From NCBI GenBank assembly GCA_021030915.1, contig JAGEMR010000038.1, positions 124,001 to 188,000 of the forward strand: a stretch of DNA of 64,000 bases. Reading direction: 5' to 3'. Positions 1 to 11,800 of this stretch are shown here, piece by piece (the first letter of the stretch is position 1; the number at the start of each line of letters is the position of its first letter). The notes under the pieces are model-generated. The model saw only the letters and a list, made by a program, of their open reading frames with translations, did no database searches and had not been told where the DNA came from. Made by a program: the position numbers and the translations under genes. This DNA comes from Astrothelium macrocarpum (Eukaryota; Ascomycota; Dothideomycetes; Trypetheliales; Trypetheliaceae).

Positions 1-1416
1 ACATGCTTTCTAGGTCGCGAGAACTTGAGTCTATTTTGTTCTTCATAAAATAGAATGCGCATATCGGGTTTGCAGAGAGCCGTCCCCCTGTTTGGCGCTA
101 ACATTGAGGGAGCACGGCTTCAAATGACGGCATCAAGCTGCGATTGATTGAAGCCGAGGTTCATTCAGTTAAAGAATGATGTGTATCCGTTTTCAATTCA
201 CCTTCTCCGTCAAGACCTCACCGGGATACGGTGGTACTGTCATGTAGTTATCATCTCCAAAGAACGAGCAAGAGAATGTTCCATGTCAAGCATGGGTCAT
301 CTCTGCGACAAAGGCATGCCAATAGAAGCGCAGACATGTTTCCGTGTTCAGCGAGCACCTCTCCGACGAAAATAGTATGCATAATCGCTAAGAATTATCT
401 CGTTTTCCTAAGAGGACTGGTTCGGTGAAAAGACCAACGAGAGCTGGTGAAAGCGAGGGCTTTTCAACGGCCATGCTTGTCATAAGACGCCAAATCTGAC
501 GTATTATTGTCGGCCTACCACCGATGGTAGGAATTATCTAATAAAAGCTTCAAGGTTGTGGTCAGTCTCGGCTGTCCCAGGCACCGAGTTGACATGCTGT
601 TCGCGTCGAATTTTTCAGTCCAATAAAGAATCACATGTCTAGTAAAGTGGAAGCAATATATTGCCCCTATTCGAGAGATAGCTCAACCTGGTACAGAAAA
701 CGTCATGGAATCTTAATCCAGTGAGTGCTCGGACAATTTTGAGAGGAGTGGGAAAGTTCTGGCGCTATAATTAGCTGCATGCGATCCTTGGGCGATCTGG
801 CTGCGCCTCTCTGCCACTAGGATGCAGAGTCAGGGACAGCAACGGTGGAGGGTGCGCCACACGCAGTTTTGACTAGCAAGAAGACCCGCTGGCTGCGTGC
901 ACTAGGCTGGCACAAGCGCGAACGAGTTCGTGTCGAGCTTATGGGATCGAATTGACCGCTCCAAATAGGGGGTCGACAGCGGTCTGGATAGAGTGAGATA
1001 GATGGGAAGCGTGGCTTGACGGCTGGTGCTGACGGGGTCTGTCGGGATTCGGTGCATTTGCGTATTGCAGGAGCTGGAGGCGAGTGGTGGAGCGCAGCAA
1101 TGGGAGAGGCTGAAACTCACGCTGCAGTTGCTGCTGCAGCTGCTTCCGGTCTAGCGCCGTATTCCACCAGCTCAGGGACTTCCTTCCAGGGCAACAAAAG
1201 CTTTGCGGGTGAGTTCATTCATAAAGGCCTGCGCTCTGCTACCTTGCTTGCTTTGCTTGACAATAACAACAACAACAACAACAATAACCACCACCACCAC
1301 ATCCAATCCTTCGTTCACGCGAGGCTTCTGGCTACGATCGACACACGACAACTCTTACGACCAATACGATTCCTATACTGTTGCACGCCTTTCTTTGATC
1401 CTAACATTCTTTCACC
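1..1416. other. Intergenic / GFA1 upstream region
   Basis: No coding region was recognised. Short open frames here lack family features. The last part is presumably the promoter and leader of GFA1, because the first coding base of that gene lies right after this stretch. It contains a low-complexity AAC/CAC tract near 1261-1303, listed separately. Confidence 0.5.
1261..1303. repeat. AAC/CAC trinucleotide tract
   Basis: A run of AAC units passes into CCA units over about 43 bp, about 115 bp before the GFA1 start codon. It is probably transcribed as part of the GFA1 leader. It is a simple microsatellite seen directly in the sequence. Confidence 0.85.
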
Positions 1417-3863
1417 ATGTGGTAAGGCTATTCCATGGTCGCTACCCGGGCACGAATCCATTGCTCACGCATTTGACCTGTGTTGTGTGGCTGACTGGAA
1501 GATAGCGGTATCTTTGGTTACATCAATTATTTGGTGGAAAAGGACCGAAAGTACATTCTTGACACTCTCGTGAATGGTACGTACTTCCCCTGAAAAACGT
1601 CACCAACACCACCCTCTTCTCACCAATCGAACAGGTCTTTCACGACTCGAATATCGTGGCTATGATTCTGCCGGCCTAGCGGTCGATGGTGACAAGAAAA
1701 ACGAGGTCTTTGCTTTCAAGGAGGTCGGCAAGGTCGCCAAGCTAAAGGCTCTCATCGAGGAGGAGAAGCCCGACCTCACCAAAGTTTTCGATTCACACGT
1801 GGGCATTGCACACACAAGATGGGCTACCCATGGTCCTCCTTCCAGAGTGAATTGCCATCCTCACAGGTGAGCACTGCGAAAATTGCACATGCTGGGCCTG
1901 CCTCAGCTTGTCCCTGGACTGTACATCTGTCCGTTTTTGCACTGAGAAATCGGATCGGAAATCAGCTGACCTTGCATCCTTCCCCCATAGGTCCGATCCC
2001 AAATGGGAGTTTTCGGTCGTTCACAACGGTATCATCACAAACTACAAGGAGTTGAAGGCGCTTTTGGAGAGTAAAGGATTCAAATTTGAGACCGAAACCG
2101 ATACAGAAGCCATTGCCAAGCTTGCCAAGTACATTTACGATGGTCACCCAACCATCGACTTCACTGTGCTTGCTAAGGCTGTCATCAAGGAGCTTCAAGG
2201 TGCCTTTGGCCTGCTGATGAAGTCTGTTCATTATCCACACGAGGTCATCGCTGCCCGTAAGGGTTCCCCTCTCGTCGTGGGTGTGCGTACACAGAAGAAG
2301 ATGAAGGTTGATTTTGTCGACGTCGAATACTCGCAAGAAGGCGAAGCACTTCCTGCTGAGCAGGCCTCTCAAAATCTGGCCATGAAAAAGAATAACAACC
2401 TGCTTGGCGCCAATCTCGGCGCTAACAGCCTTCTGGCACCTCCCGACAAATCCCTCCTCCACCGTAGCCAGTCTCGTGCCTTCCTTAGTGACGATGGCGC
2501 GCCCATGCCTACGGAGTTCTACCTGTCTTCTGATCCATCGGCCATTGTCGAGCACACCAAGAAGGTCTTGTACCTTGAAGACGACGACATTGCACACATT
2601 CACGAGGGTCAGCTCAATATCCACCGTCTTAGCAAGGTCGATGGTGCGAGCAATGCTCGTGCCATCCAGACCTTGGAAATCGAGCTTCAAGAGATCATGA
2701 AAGGACGTTTCGACCACTTCATGCAAAAGGAGATCTTCGAGCAGCCCGAGTCGGTCGTGAACGCTATGCGTGGTCGTCTCGACGTAGCAAACAAGAAGGT
2801 TACGCTTGGTGGCCTGCGTCAGTACATTGACACAATCCGACGATGCCGGCGAATCATCTTCCTCGCTTGCGGTACATCTTACCACAGCTGTATGGCAGTG
2901 CGTGGTATCTTTGAGGAGTTGACCGAGATTCCTATCTCGGTTGAATTAGCCTCAGACTTCTTGGATCGTCAAGCCCCCGTCTTCCGTGATGACACTTGCG
3001 TCTTTGTTTCGCAGTCGGGAGAAACTGCAGATTCTCTCATGGCCCTCCGTCATTGTCTTGAGCGCGGTGCGTTGACTGTGGGTATCGTCAACGTTGTCGG
3101 TTCTTCAATTTCGCTTCTCACTCACTGTGGTGTTCACATCAACGCTGGTCCCGAAATTGGTGTTGCCTCTACCAAAGCTTACACTTCCCAGTTTGTGTGC
3201 ATGATCATGTTTGCGTTGTCCCTGTCCGAGGACAAATACAGCAAGCAGCACAGACGAGAGGAGATCATGGAAGGCCTTTCAAAGATCTCTGATCAATTCA
3301 AGGAGGTCCTAAAGCTTGATCAGAGCATCAAGCAGCTCTGCCAGAAATTCAAGGATCAAAAGTCATTACTTCTTCTAGGACGTGGTGCTCAACATGCGAC
3401 TGCGCTTGAGGGTAAGAACATATCGTTATCCTGATCACCAACTGACCGCCTTGAAAATCAAGCTAACGCGTGGAATCCAGGTGCTCTCAAAATCAAGGAA
3501 ATCTCATACCTCCACTGTGAGGCTGTCATGTCCGGTGAGCTCAAGCACGGTGTTCTGGCCTTGGTTGATGAAAACCTCCCTATCGTTATGATCTTGACCC
3601 GCGATCCTCTCTTCGCCAAATCCCTTAATGCTTACCAGCAAGTTATTGCTCGGAAGGGTCGTCCTATTGTTATCTGCAACCAGGATGACGCAGAGTTCCC
3701 CGGTGAGAAGACAGACAAGATCGAAGTACCGCAGACCGTGGATGCGCTCCAAGGTTTGCTCAATGTCATTCCACTACAATTGATGGCATATTGGCTTGCC
3801 GTTGCGGAAGGTCTTAACGTTGACTTCCCCCGAAACTTGGCCAAGAGTGTCACAGTGGAGTAG
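1417..3863 (+). CDS. GFA1: Glutamine:fructose-6-phosphate amidotransferase (isomerising)
   Basis: Makes glucosamine-6-phosphate from fructose-6-phosphate and glutamine in the cytosol, the committed step toward UDP-GlcNAc, chitin and glycans. Five exons: 1417-1421, 1506-1576, 1635-1866, 1991-3411 and 3481-3863, giving 703 residues, normal for fungi. The protein begins Met-Cys-Gly-Ile-Phe-Gly, so Cys2 is the N-terminal nucleophile of the class II glutaminase domain. HTRWATHG and the HNGIITNY region follow. The C-terminal half has two SIS domains (CGTSYHS, SQSGETADS, and the KEISYLHCEA segment) and ends in SVTVE, as the family does. Intron 1 falls after only five coding bases and splits the Cys2 codon. 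The gene converges on TRM112 downstream. Identity is very secure; exon ends were chosen by phase and family alignment. Confidence 0.97.
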
Positions 3864-4421
3864 ATGTGTTCTTCTGTGCAATTGGTATAGATGGTGAAAC
3901 AAAATTGCGGGTTTCCTCCTGGCGTTGATCTGCCGCAATTGTTTTCTTGTAAAGGGAAAGAGATTCTTTGAGGACCTTTGAGAATTGCAGTATCATGGGA
4001 GCCAATAACCCCTTTTTATTGTCGGCAACGGGATGCGTGTATTCGGATAAGGTACTAATTGTATTACTTTGATAGACTATCATACCAATGGAGGCATTTT
4101 CCAGCTGAAATTTCCTCGCCTTGCTTGACTCAAGTTTCGCTCTCATTTATTATCACCCTGCTCCACAAAAGACCGCCACCAATCATGAGTGGTTCAAATT
4201 CCGCTCTCAAACCGGAGGTCTATCATTGTGAGCGTTCATGCGGGCCCATCATTTTCCAACTAATCCCCATCTGCAGACTTCAGGCCGCTTTGTGCTTACC
4301 TTCAGGTTCTACACAACAGCCCGATTTGGAGCTCCTGTTTGTCTTCCTGTTGTGTCTATGCTGACCATGCATAGACAATTGTCATCTTTCCGAAGTTCTG
4401 CTACCGTTTTTCATGTTCCTC
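3864..4421. other. Convergent 3' region between GFA1 and TRM112
   Basis: This stretch lies between two stop codons facing each other and should hold both 3' UTRs. No gene, RNA or repeat was recognised. Confidence 0.6.
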
Positions 4422-4919
4422 TCACACCATATGACTTGGCAAAAGGAAGTTCGCAATACCCTCCTTGATCGCGTACTCATGACCACAAGCTCCGCATAGC
4501 AACTTGCCGTTTGCAATGGTGGTTTCGAGCAGTACGCGATGGAGATCGACTGCCGTTTGTGTAGGCACTTCTGCTCCCTCTTTCTGCTCTTCTAGTGGAT
4601 GTTTTTCTTCGGATGTTTGTTGAATCAGTTCGTCTCGGGTTGGCATTGAATCTGGGAGGGTGGGAAGACCAAGCTAAATTTGTCGCAATTTAGTCGAGGC
4701 AGGAAGGGCAAAAGTCAAACGAAGGGAACGGACCTCTTTACAAACTTCTCTAAGAGCATCCCATTCGACACGGGGAAGAATATTGACTAAGAATTGCGGA
4801 TTGATCTCTGTCTCTATTATCTCGAGTTCGGCCTCACGAGGGTGGAGTGGAAATGCATCAGGCTGGGTCTTGCAGGTTTTGCGGGCGCATGTAAGAAAGT
4901 TAAGCGTAAGTAACTTCAT
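4422..4919 (-). CDS. TRM112: TRM112-type methyltransferase activator subunit
   Basis: Small zinc-binding protein that stabilises several methyltransferases acting on tRNA, rRNA and release factor eRF1. Two exons, 4919-4734 and 4673-4422, are joined by a 60-nt intron and give 145 residues, slightly longer than the usual 125-135. It begins MKLLTLNFLTC. Cys pairs near residues 11 and 16 and in the C-terminal LLCGACGHEY match the TRM112 zinc site. The end, EGIANFLLPSHMV, is typical. The segment LGLPTLPDSMP at the splice junction confirms the phase. The donor reads GTCCGT, which is weak. There is a Glu-rich insertion after TRDELIQQ. Confidence 0.93.
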
Positions 4920-5898
4920 CGTCTGTCTACGAGTGTCTGGTTTATCGCGTCCTTTAAATGGCGCCTAGTGTCTGTGGCTTGCGGTAATTCTTCGCCAACC
5001 TTTTTGCCGGGTCCGTCTTAGGCGGTGAAGTCAATGCCTTCCAAAAATAATCGTCTCGTCTATCGTTGGTTACCAAGCACGCGGGTTAAACGAAAGCGGA
5101 GCTCACTGCTCCCGGCTTTTAATCTCTATATCTTTTTATAACACTACTATAAAAATTCTTTACACCCCAAAGAGAAAGGCTATTGAAATCGATAGCCACG
5201 GACTCTATTATCAAGACAACTTTATATAAAAGTTGAGTGTTAGTGTTGATAAGCAATTGTTGCTTTAAAAATGATTGTCGTTGCTACCGCGCTCGTTTCA
5301 GTGCGGCCGCACCGATTTGTGAGTCCTGCCCTTTTTTTTTTAGACCCGCGTGCCTGGGTACGCAATCGGATTGTTTCCCCTGTAGGTATCTGCCAATTGC
5401 CCGTGCTCGAAACTTCTGAAAATCGAATGTAAAATTCGATTCATATTCGGCTACTATCTAAGACTATTCTTGAACGCTTATCAGCCCGATTTAAGCCATC
5501 TTATGGGGAAAATGTAGAGGAAGCAGCTGAGCAAAGTCCCTTTCTAGAAATACTTGCGATGCCGTCAAATACTTGGCCATTCACCTGCGAACTGCTCAGA
5601 GTATAGTGTCGCTAAACTCCAGATATTGATCAATATAGCTTAGTCCTCTTCAACTGGCTTTGAAGTGGCTTCATCTAGTCTTCTGTTAGGGAAGCCTCAA
5701 ATATCGCGCATATGTCCTTTCTTTCCCAACTCTTTGTATCACTACTGCCAGACTTGCTCGAAGGAAGGTTGATGTAAGAATCAGACTGAGCAATCAATAA
5801 GTGGATTCGAAGCTATAAATTCAAAATATCCTGCACACCTCCATTCCATGCCTTAAAAAGCTTCAAGTCCTCTTGCTTTAACCCAACTTCCCATTACA
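4920..5898. other. AT-rich intergenic region
   Basis: No gene recognised. The part from about 5110 to 5290 is clearly richer in A and T than the flanks, with several TATA-like runs. A short inverted repeat, AATCGAA then TTCGATT, sits near 5423-5442. This could be old degraded repeat DNA, but no element ends are visible. Confidence 0.4.
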
Positions 5899-6702
5899 GT
5901 GTCTTTTCAATCAAAATCTTATGAGCGTCCAACCTTGCTTATTATACATGGGGCATACCATACATCCGAATCTTATGAGCCTTCCTTGCTCTCTCTTGAG
6001 ACAGCAGGCTTCGAGATCCATGCTCCACTTTTACCTACTTGTAACAACGCCCACCCTCCAAATTCTTCTTTTGCAGAAGACATCATCACTGTTCGCAATG
6101 CCGTTTCTACCCTCGTGGAACAGCAGAACAAACGCGTGATGGTCATAATGCATAGTTATGGCGGGCTGCGAGGTACTGAGGCCATCAGCTCATCTTTGAT
6201 TTATTCGATGCGCAAATCCAAAGGACAGGCAGGCGGCGTGATTCACCTTTTCTACATATGTTCTGCGATTGTTACACCACCTCACATACTCGCATCGATC
6301 TTGCCACGTGACCGGTTGAGGGAGAAATTGATCGGCTTCACTGAGGACGGAACTGCTGTTGTGAAGTCCGCCGAAGCGGCTACCCAGTTTTTCTATAAAG
6401 ACGCGGAAGATGGCCAGCTGGTGAGGCGCACGTGTGGAACTCTAGTTCCCTAGAATCCAGTGACAGTGCTTGAAGCGGAATTGAAATGAGAGCTTTGAAA
6501 GCGGGTCGGCGCAACGTATATGAAGACGACAAAGGACATGGCTGTGACTGTGCAGCAACAGGACATGATGGTAGAGAGCATCCTCCGGAAAGGAAGCAAG
6601 ATTGAAGTAGTAGCATGGGACTGTGGACATAGCCCTTTCATGAACAGGCAGGAAGAGCTGGTGAAGACGATTAAGGAAACGACGGAACGCATGGCTTCGT
6701 GA
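5899..6702 (+). pseudogene. Alpha/beta hydrolase, probably broken
   Basis: One continuous frame resembles fungal alpha/beta hydrolases of the small-molecule esterase type. It has an oxyanion-type IIHGAY segment at residues 15-20, a nucleophile elbow HSYGG with Ser86, and a C-terminal CGHSPF with the catalytic His near residue 244. No ATG stands at the family start; the frame opens with GTG right after a TTACAG acceptor-like sequence. Three in-frame stops occur at 6451, 6487 and 6496. The residues between and after them (NPVTVLEAEL, KRVGATY) still read like family sequence. An 81-nt GTGAGG...AAG intron (6421-6501) would remove all three stops in phase, but it would also delete that family-like segment. 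I favour a pseudogene; a spliced gene with an unseen first exon remains possible. Confidence 0.6.
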
Positions 6703-7084
6703 AAGGTCTGGGCATCGTCAAGACACCAAATGGAACGTCCGAACAACTTGTATTATGACACAATGTGTCAAATGTTGTCTAAAATGCACATGCCTTTCAA
6801 CGTCCATTGATGTCTTTGAGAGTACATGCCCAGTCCACCAAGGTCAATGGCAAGATGGATCAAATGACAGACTCGGCTTAGTTTCTGATTCCGGAAGGTC
6901 CACGTCTTCTTTCCCGCGTGTAATCAAATGCAGCTATTCCTGAATAGGTATTGTGTGTATGCTGACGTCAAAGGGTAATCAAGAATTTCATCTTGTAGCC
7001 CCGCAAGCTTGACAGAGGTCCGGTCCCCGAATACCGCCCTACATCTCAGCGAATTGCCTTTTGAGTCTCCAAGAAAGACTGAAT
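6703..7084. other. Intergenic region before the M20 peptidase
   Basis: About 380 bp with no recognised gene. It presumably carries the promoter of the downstream peptidase. Confidence 0.5.
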
Positions 7085-8480
7085 ATGTGGCTATCCTTTC
7101 ATTTCACCCTTTTTGTGCTTTTGATCTCAGACACGAGGGCTACGCCACTGGTCTTCCAAAATCAACTGCCGCATTATGGAGCTGCCCAATCGTTTACCGC
7201 TGTTCAGCAGACCTTAGCCGAAAGCGCGGTATCTTTTAGTAGCTTTGACACTCGAACTCGCGAGCTGCTCTCTTTCCACCGTCTGCTCGTTGAAATCGAA
7301 TCGGTGACTGGTAATGAATTTGCCGTTGGGACAGCGTTGGCATTGTATCTTAAATCCTCACAACATGGAGTCGACTACACAATTGAGACACAGAAGGTTG
7401 ATGATAAAAGGTTCAACGTCTTGGCGTACGTTGGAAATAAGAGGGACGCAGACATCCTCGTGACCAGTCACATCGACACGGTATGCTTTTTCCGTATAAA
7501 TTCCTCGTCTACGTAGAATGTGAAATACGGACAAGGCACTTGCGGAACCCGAGGCTTCTAACTTGGACGTATGCTCTAACTAATTCCTGTTTAATTAGGT
7601 CCCTCCTTTCATTCCTTATGCTTTTGACCTAAACAAAACTCATCCTCTCTCTTCAGTCATCGCTGGTCGCGGTACCGTCGACGCCAAAGGCAGTGTTGCT
7701 GCTCAAGTCTTCGCGGTCAATAGTGTCGTTCGCAAGCACCGATCTTTGATCTCAAATTCAGTAAAAGCGCCCTCAATAGCTCTGTTATTTGTTGTTGGAG
7801 AAGAGACGGGCGGGGACGGCATGCGCGCCGCCAATGACCTCGGTCTCTCTCCTCACACCGTCATTTTTGGTGAACCGACCGAAGGGAAATTGGCTTCAGG
7901 CCATAAGGGCACTATGGGATTCTTGGTGCACGTTAAGGGAAAAGCTGCACACAGTGGTTATCCCTGGCTTGGTATCTCTGCGAACGAGGTGCTAGTAGAC
8001 ATCGTGACTTCTGTGAAGGCATTGGAAAATATACTCCCAAGCAGCGAAAAATTTGGTAATACTACAATCAATATTGGGCGCATCGAAGGCGGTGTAGCTG
8101 CGAATGTTGTTGCCGAGGAGGCGAGTGCCAGGTTCGCAGTACGGATAGCGGCAGGGTCGCCCGAGAAGCTGGAATCGGCGGTGATGGAAGCTGTAAATGG
8201 CGTGGCAGAGTCTTATCCTGCCGCCGAGGTCAATGTCGACTTTCTTAGCAGGGGCTATGGTCCTATCGAGATTGATCATGATGTCAAGGGTTTCCAGGAC
8301 ATCGTAGTTAATTATGGGACAGACATACCAAACCTCGATGTGACGGTAAAGGACCAGAAAAGGTATCTGTACGGGCCAGGAAGTATTCTTGTAGCTCATG
8401 GCAAGAATGAAGGTCTTACTGTTGAGCAGCTGGTCAATGCTGTAGATGATTATGGAAGGCTCATAGTTCAAGCGAGCTAA
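7085..8480 (+). CDS. Secreted M20-family metallopeptidase (carboxypeptidase / ArgE-like)
   Basis: Predicted zinc-dependent exopeptidase or amidohydrolase of family M20, exported to the secretory pathway or outside the cell. Exons 7085-7480 and 7599-8480 give 425 residues. The ATG at 7085 is chosen because it starts a hydrophobic signal peptide (WLSFHFTLFVLLISDTRA). Metal-site motifs are visible: SHIDT at 128-132, where the intron falls right after the motif, then GRGTVDAKG at 155-163 with the bridging Asp, and EETGG near 199-203, whose Glu pair supplies the catalytic base and a zinc ligand. The GHKGTMGFLVHVKGKAAHSGYP segment (two parts) is the usual start of the dimerisation domain. The true substrate cannot be read from sequence. 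Confidence 0.88.
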
Positions 8481-8868
8481 TGAATTCAATAAGCCAGACA
8501 GAGGACCGGCAAACGTTGCAGAAGTCCTTGAATCATTGTTGTTCCCGACACGTATGTGTATGAAGTAGAGCGTATACACAAACAATCTTAGCTTAAAGAT
8601 TTACAAAATTTTCATTCGTAGTCTAGAAAATTTCTGCAATGGTAATGACCTGTCCATTTCAGGTTTGAGCCAGTATGTTATTTCTATAATGTAGAAACAG
8701 TTATCCAGGATGTGTAGAAAACTCCCATGCACTCAATAGGATAAATCTTGGGACAAAGCAGGTCCGAAGTAAATTTGATCGATAATTACGTATTCGCTAT
8801 AAGAGTTAAGAGCTTCATTTCACAGAGCGAGTTATGAGAATACAAATTAAATTTGATTTCAACAAAGC
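8481..8868. other. Convergent 3' region between M20 peptidase and PEX1
   Basis: AT-rich stretch between two converging stop codons. Nothing recognised beyond presumed 3' UTRs. Confidence 0.5.
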
Positions 8869-11800
8869 TTACATTAGACTGGTTCGGGCCCCAACTTCAT
8901 TTCCGCCTTGCCCACTTGGCATCTCTCCATTCCTCCCCACTACAAACTCTCGGTAGATTCTTGCCAATCGCATCCGTTCTTCTGAACCTATACTCGGCCG
9001 CGTGGTTTTCAGAGAAGACTCTAGATGCTGCCATAGTATTACTGGCTCCTTGTCTTGGCCTTCATGGTCGCCATCGTCCTGATCATCGTTGTTGGTACTG
9101 GTAGCATGACTGAACTGGCGTGCGGCACGAGTGAGTTGCTTTTGCCGCTTACGTTGAAGCTGTAGAGTTGCAAGTCGCTCCGCGATTCTTGCACGTTCGG
9201 TTAAGTCTTTATTGGAACCAATCTCCTCCGTGCCGTTCGTTTCGGGAAGAGATAAATTATCGCCGAAGCGGAAATGGACAAAGTCGGGTGATTTTGATAA
9301 GGTGTGCGCACGGTGGCCTGTTTTCTGTTCTCTGCCATGCAAACCATTCGAGTAGTCTGCCTGGCCATTTGCATCGACACTAAGAACATCATGGATAGCT
9401 TCAAGATGGGCGTTGTAAACGACGGCTTGCAAGTCCGCACCAGAGTAACCTTCGGTACGTTCTGCAACCTCCAGAAGATTGTGTCCAGTCGCATGGCCTT
9501 CAAACACAGCTTGATCGACTTTGAGTTTGCTACACACAGTATGCAGAATATCAACACGATCCTGAAGACTTGGCAGGTCGCAAATTAGACTCTTATCCAA
9601 TCGTCCCGGCCTCAGAAGAGCGGGATCTATCAGATCCGGACGACTTGTTGCAGCAAGCACATATACTCCACTCAGACCCTCTGCGCCATCCATCTGAGTA
9701 AGCAGTTGGTTCACGACTCGGTCTGTCACACCAGTGCTATCATGTCCGCGCTTTGGCGCGACACTGTCGAACTCATCGAAGAATAAGACACATGGCCTAG
9801 CAGCCTGCGCCCGCTCGAACAAATCTCTCACGCTCTTTTCGCTCGCTCCAATGTACTTGTTGAGTATCTCTGGCCCTTTAACACTGATGAAGTTGAGACC
9901 GCACTCACCGGCTACAGCAGAAGCGAGGAGAGTCTTTCCACAACCAGGATACCCGTAGAGAAGCAAACCAGACCTCAAGCGTAGAGGGCAATTCGCAAAG
10001 ATGGGAGCATATGTTGTTGGATATTGTAACGTCTCGAGAAGAATTTGCCGTGTGTATTTTAAGCCTCCAATTGAAGAGAACGAAGTTGACGAAGTTTGAA
10101 GAGAGACGTTGCGAAGAGATGCAGGTATGAATCCACGAAGCGCGGATGTGAAGTCCTCGGACGAAAGCTCGACTTGGTCGTCAGCATATTGCGACACAGC
10201 GCGTATAAGCGCCTCGCCGCGAGCTCGGGAGACGAGTAATGACAGATCGCCTGGCATGTAACCATCAGTCTGACCTGCGAAGTCAAGAAAGTCGATCTGT
10301 GGACTGATGACGAAGCCACTCTTTCTAATTGGAGAATCCGGTTGGCTACTACTGCTATCTTCGTCCATCCAAGCGGATTTTTCGCCATTTCCCCCAGACT
10401 GGTGCACAAATGGGGGCAGGCTATATCTACCTGACAAGTCGCGCATATTAGGGTCGCGATATACAAGAGCTTCCAACACTGCTCGTCGTGTCTCTTTGTT
10501 CGGAGCCACAAGATTGGTGATATCTCGAACGACATGGCCACCGATGATGACACTGTTGATCGCTTCTTTGCTCTGTGCGGTAACAAGGAGGACAACTGAT
10601 GAGTCTGAGGAACAATACTGGCGAACAGTGGCACACAGGATCTCGCTAATTTGGCGGCTTCGCTCGTTGTTTCCACCTACTTGCAATTCCGTTTCCGTGG
10701 GACACAGTCGGTCGAGGTCGTCCAGTATGATAAGTGAACGCCCACCAAGCCTGGCCCCCCAGGATGCCCTCGCAAATATACGGTTAAGCGTTTCCTTGAT
10801 GGTTGATATCCGAGTTTCTTCGGTAATTAATTTCTGGCATGGAAAGTATGTCGTATGATAAAGTAGCTCGTTCCGGAGATAATGACTAATGACTTGACTC
10901 AACGAAGATTTACCAGAACCAAGACCACCAGTCAGCATGATGGAAGAGAGATGAATGAGACTTGATAGCACTTCCTTTGTAGTTTCGTCCACTCCGACCA
11001 ACTCAGGAGGTCTTTCGGAAAGGACTTCGCCTAAGGAAGAGTCTTTAGATAGACTACTTGGTTTAGGAACATCAGGTTGCAGCTCCAACCCAAGCTTTTT
11101 CTCCGATCCGAGAAACCAGCTGAGAGAAGTCCTACGGCCGTCCTTGCCAATGGTTGGTGCGGGATCAAATCGTAGAAGGCCACCTTGCCAGACAAGACCA
11201 TCGTCTCTGGAGTTTATAGGAGGAAGCATCATACCATCCGTGATCGGACCTTTTAACAAACCATTATTGTCTTTCGTGCCTACAAAAAGTGCGCCCAATC
11301 TTCTTGTCGCCTCGTCCTTTTCCGCATTGCTCTCGCCGCCAAAGTGGAGACCATTACTTTTGTAGATTTGCGTCGTGTTAAATGGATATATTTTGAGTTT
11401 CCTCGGTGAGTGATCTTTTGCCTCAGAGGACGCGATTGCGGGCAACCTATGAATTTGTGTAGGAGCGGCCTCAATCCTGACGAGACCGCCAAGGAAGTCA
11501 GAAGCGCAAAGACAAGCGCATAGCCGGGATGACAGCGCTACATGGCGATTGTCTGGAGCGTCCTCCCAAGCTTGTAATCTCGCTACTATCTTTGAAGCGG
11601 GTTCCATATCCTTTGACGCTCCTCCGTGATTCTGCATTTCATGTGGTTCCTGTAAGCCGCTAGGATCGACAATAGATACAGTGACCCAAGTGATTCCTCG
11701 TAATGATTTTGATAGTAGGGCGTCTGGATCAACCCAGACCTTGAGCCCCTCGTTCATCATTTCTTCCGACCCATCTTCGGAGAAATGCTCCAGGAGACGA

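Noticed and set aside
690..710. tRNA A-box-like TAGCTCAACCTGG
   Set aside because: No matching B box or cloverleaf downstream.
1962..2885. 307-codon frame antisense to GFA1
   Set aside because: It mirrors the long GFA1 exon; no independent motif or promoter.
5701..5898. Upstream ATG exon (about 5711) for the hydrolase with a GTAAGA donor
   Set aside because: The splice phase does not match the hydrolase frame, so it cannot supply the missing start.
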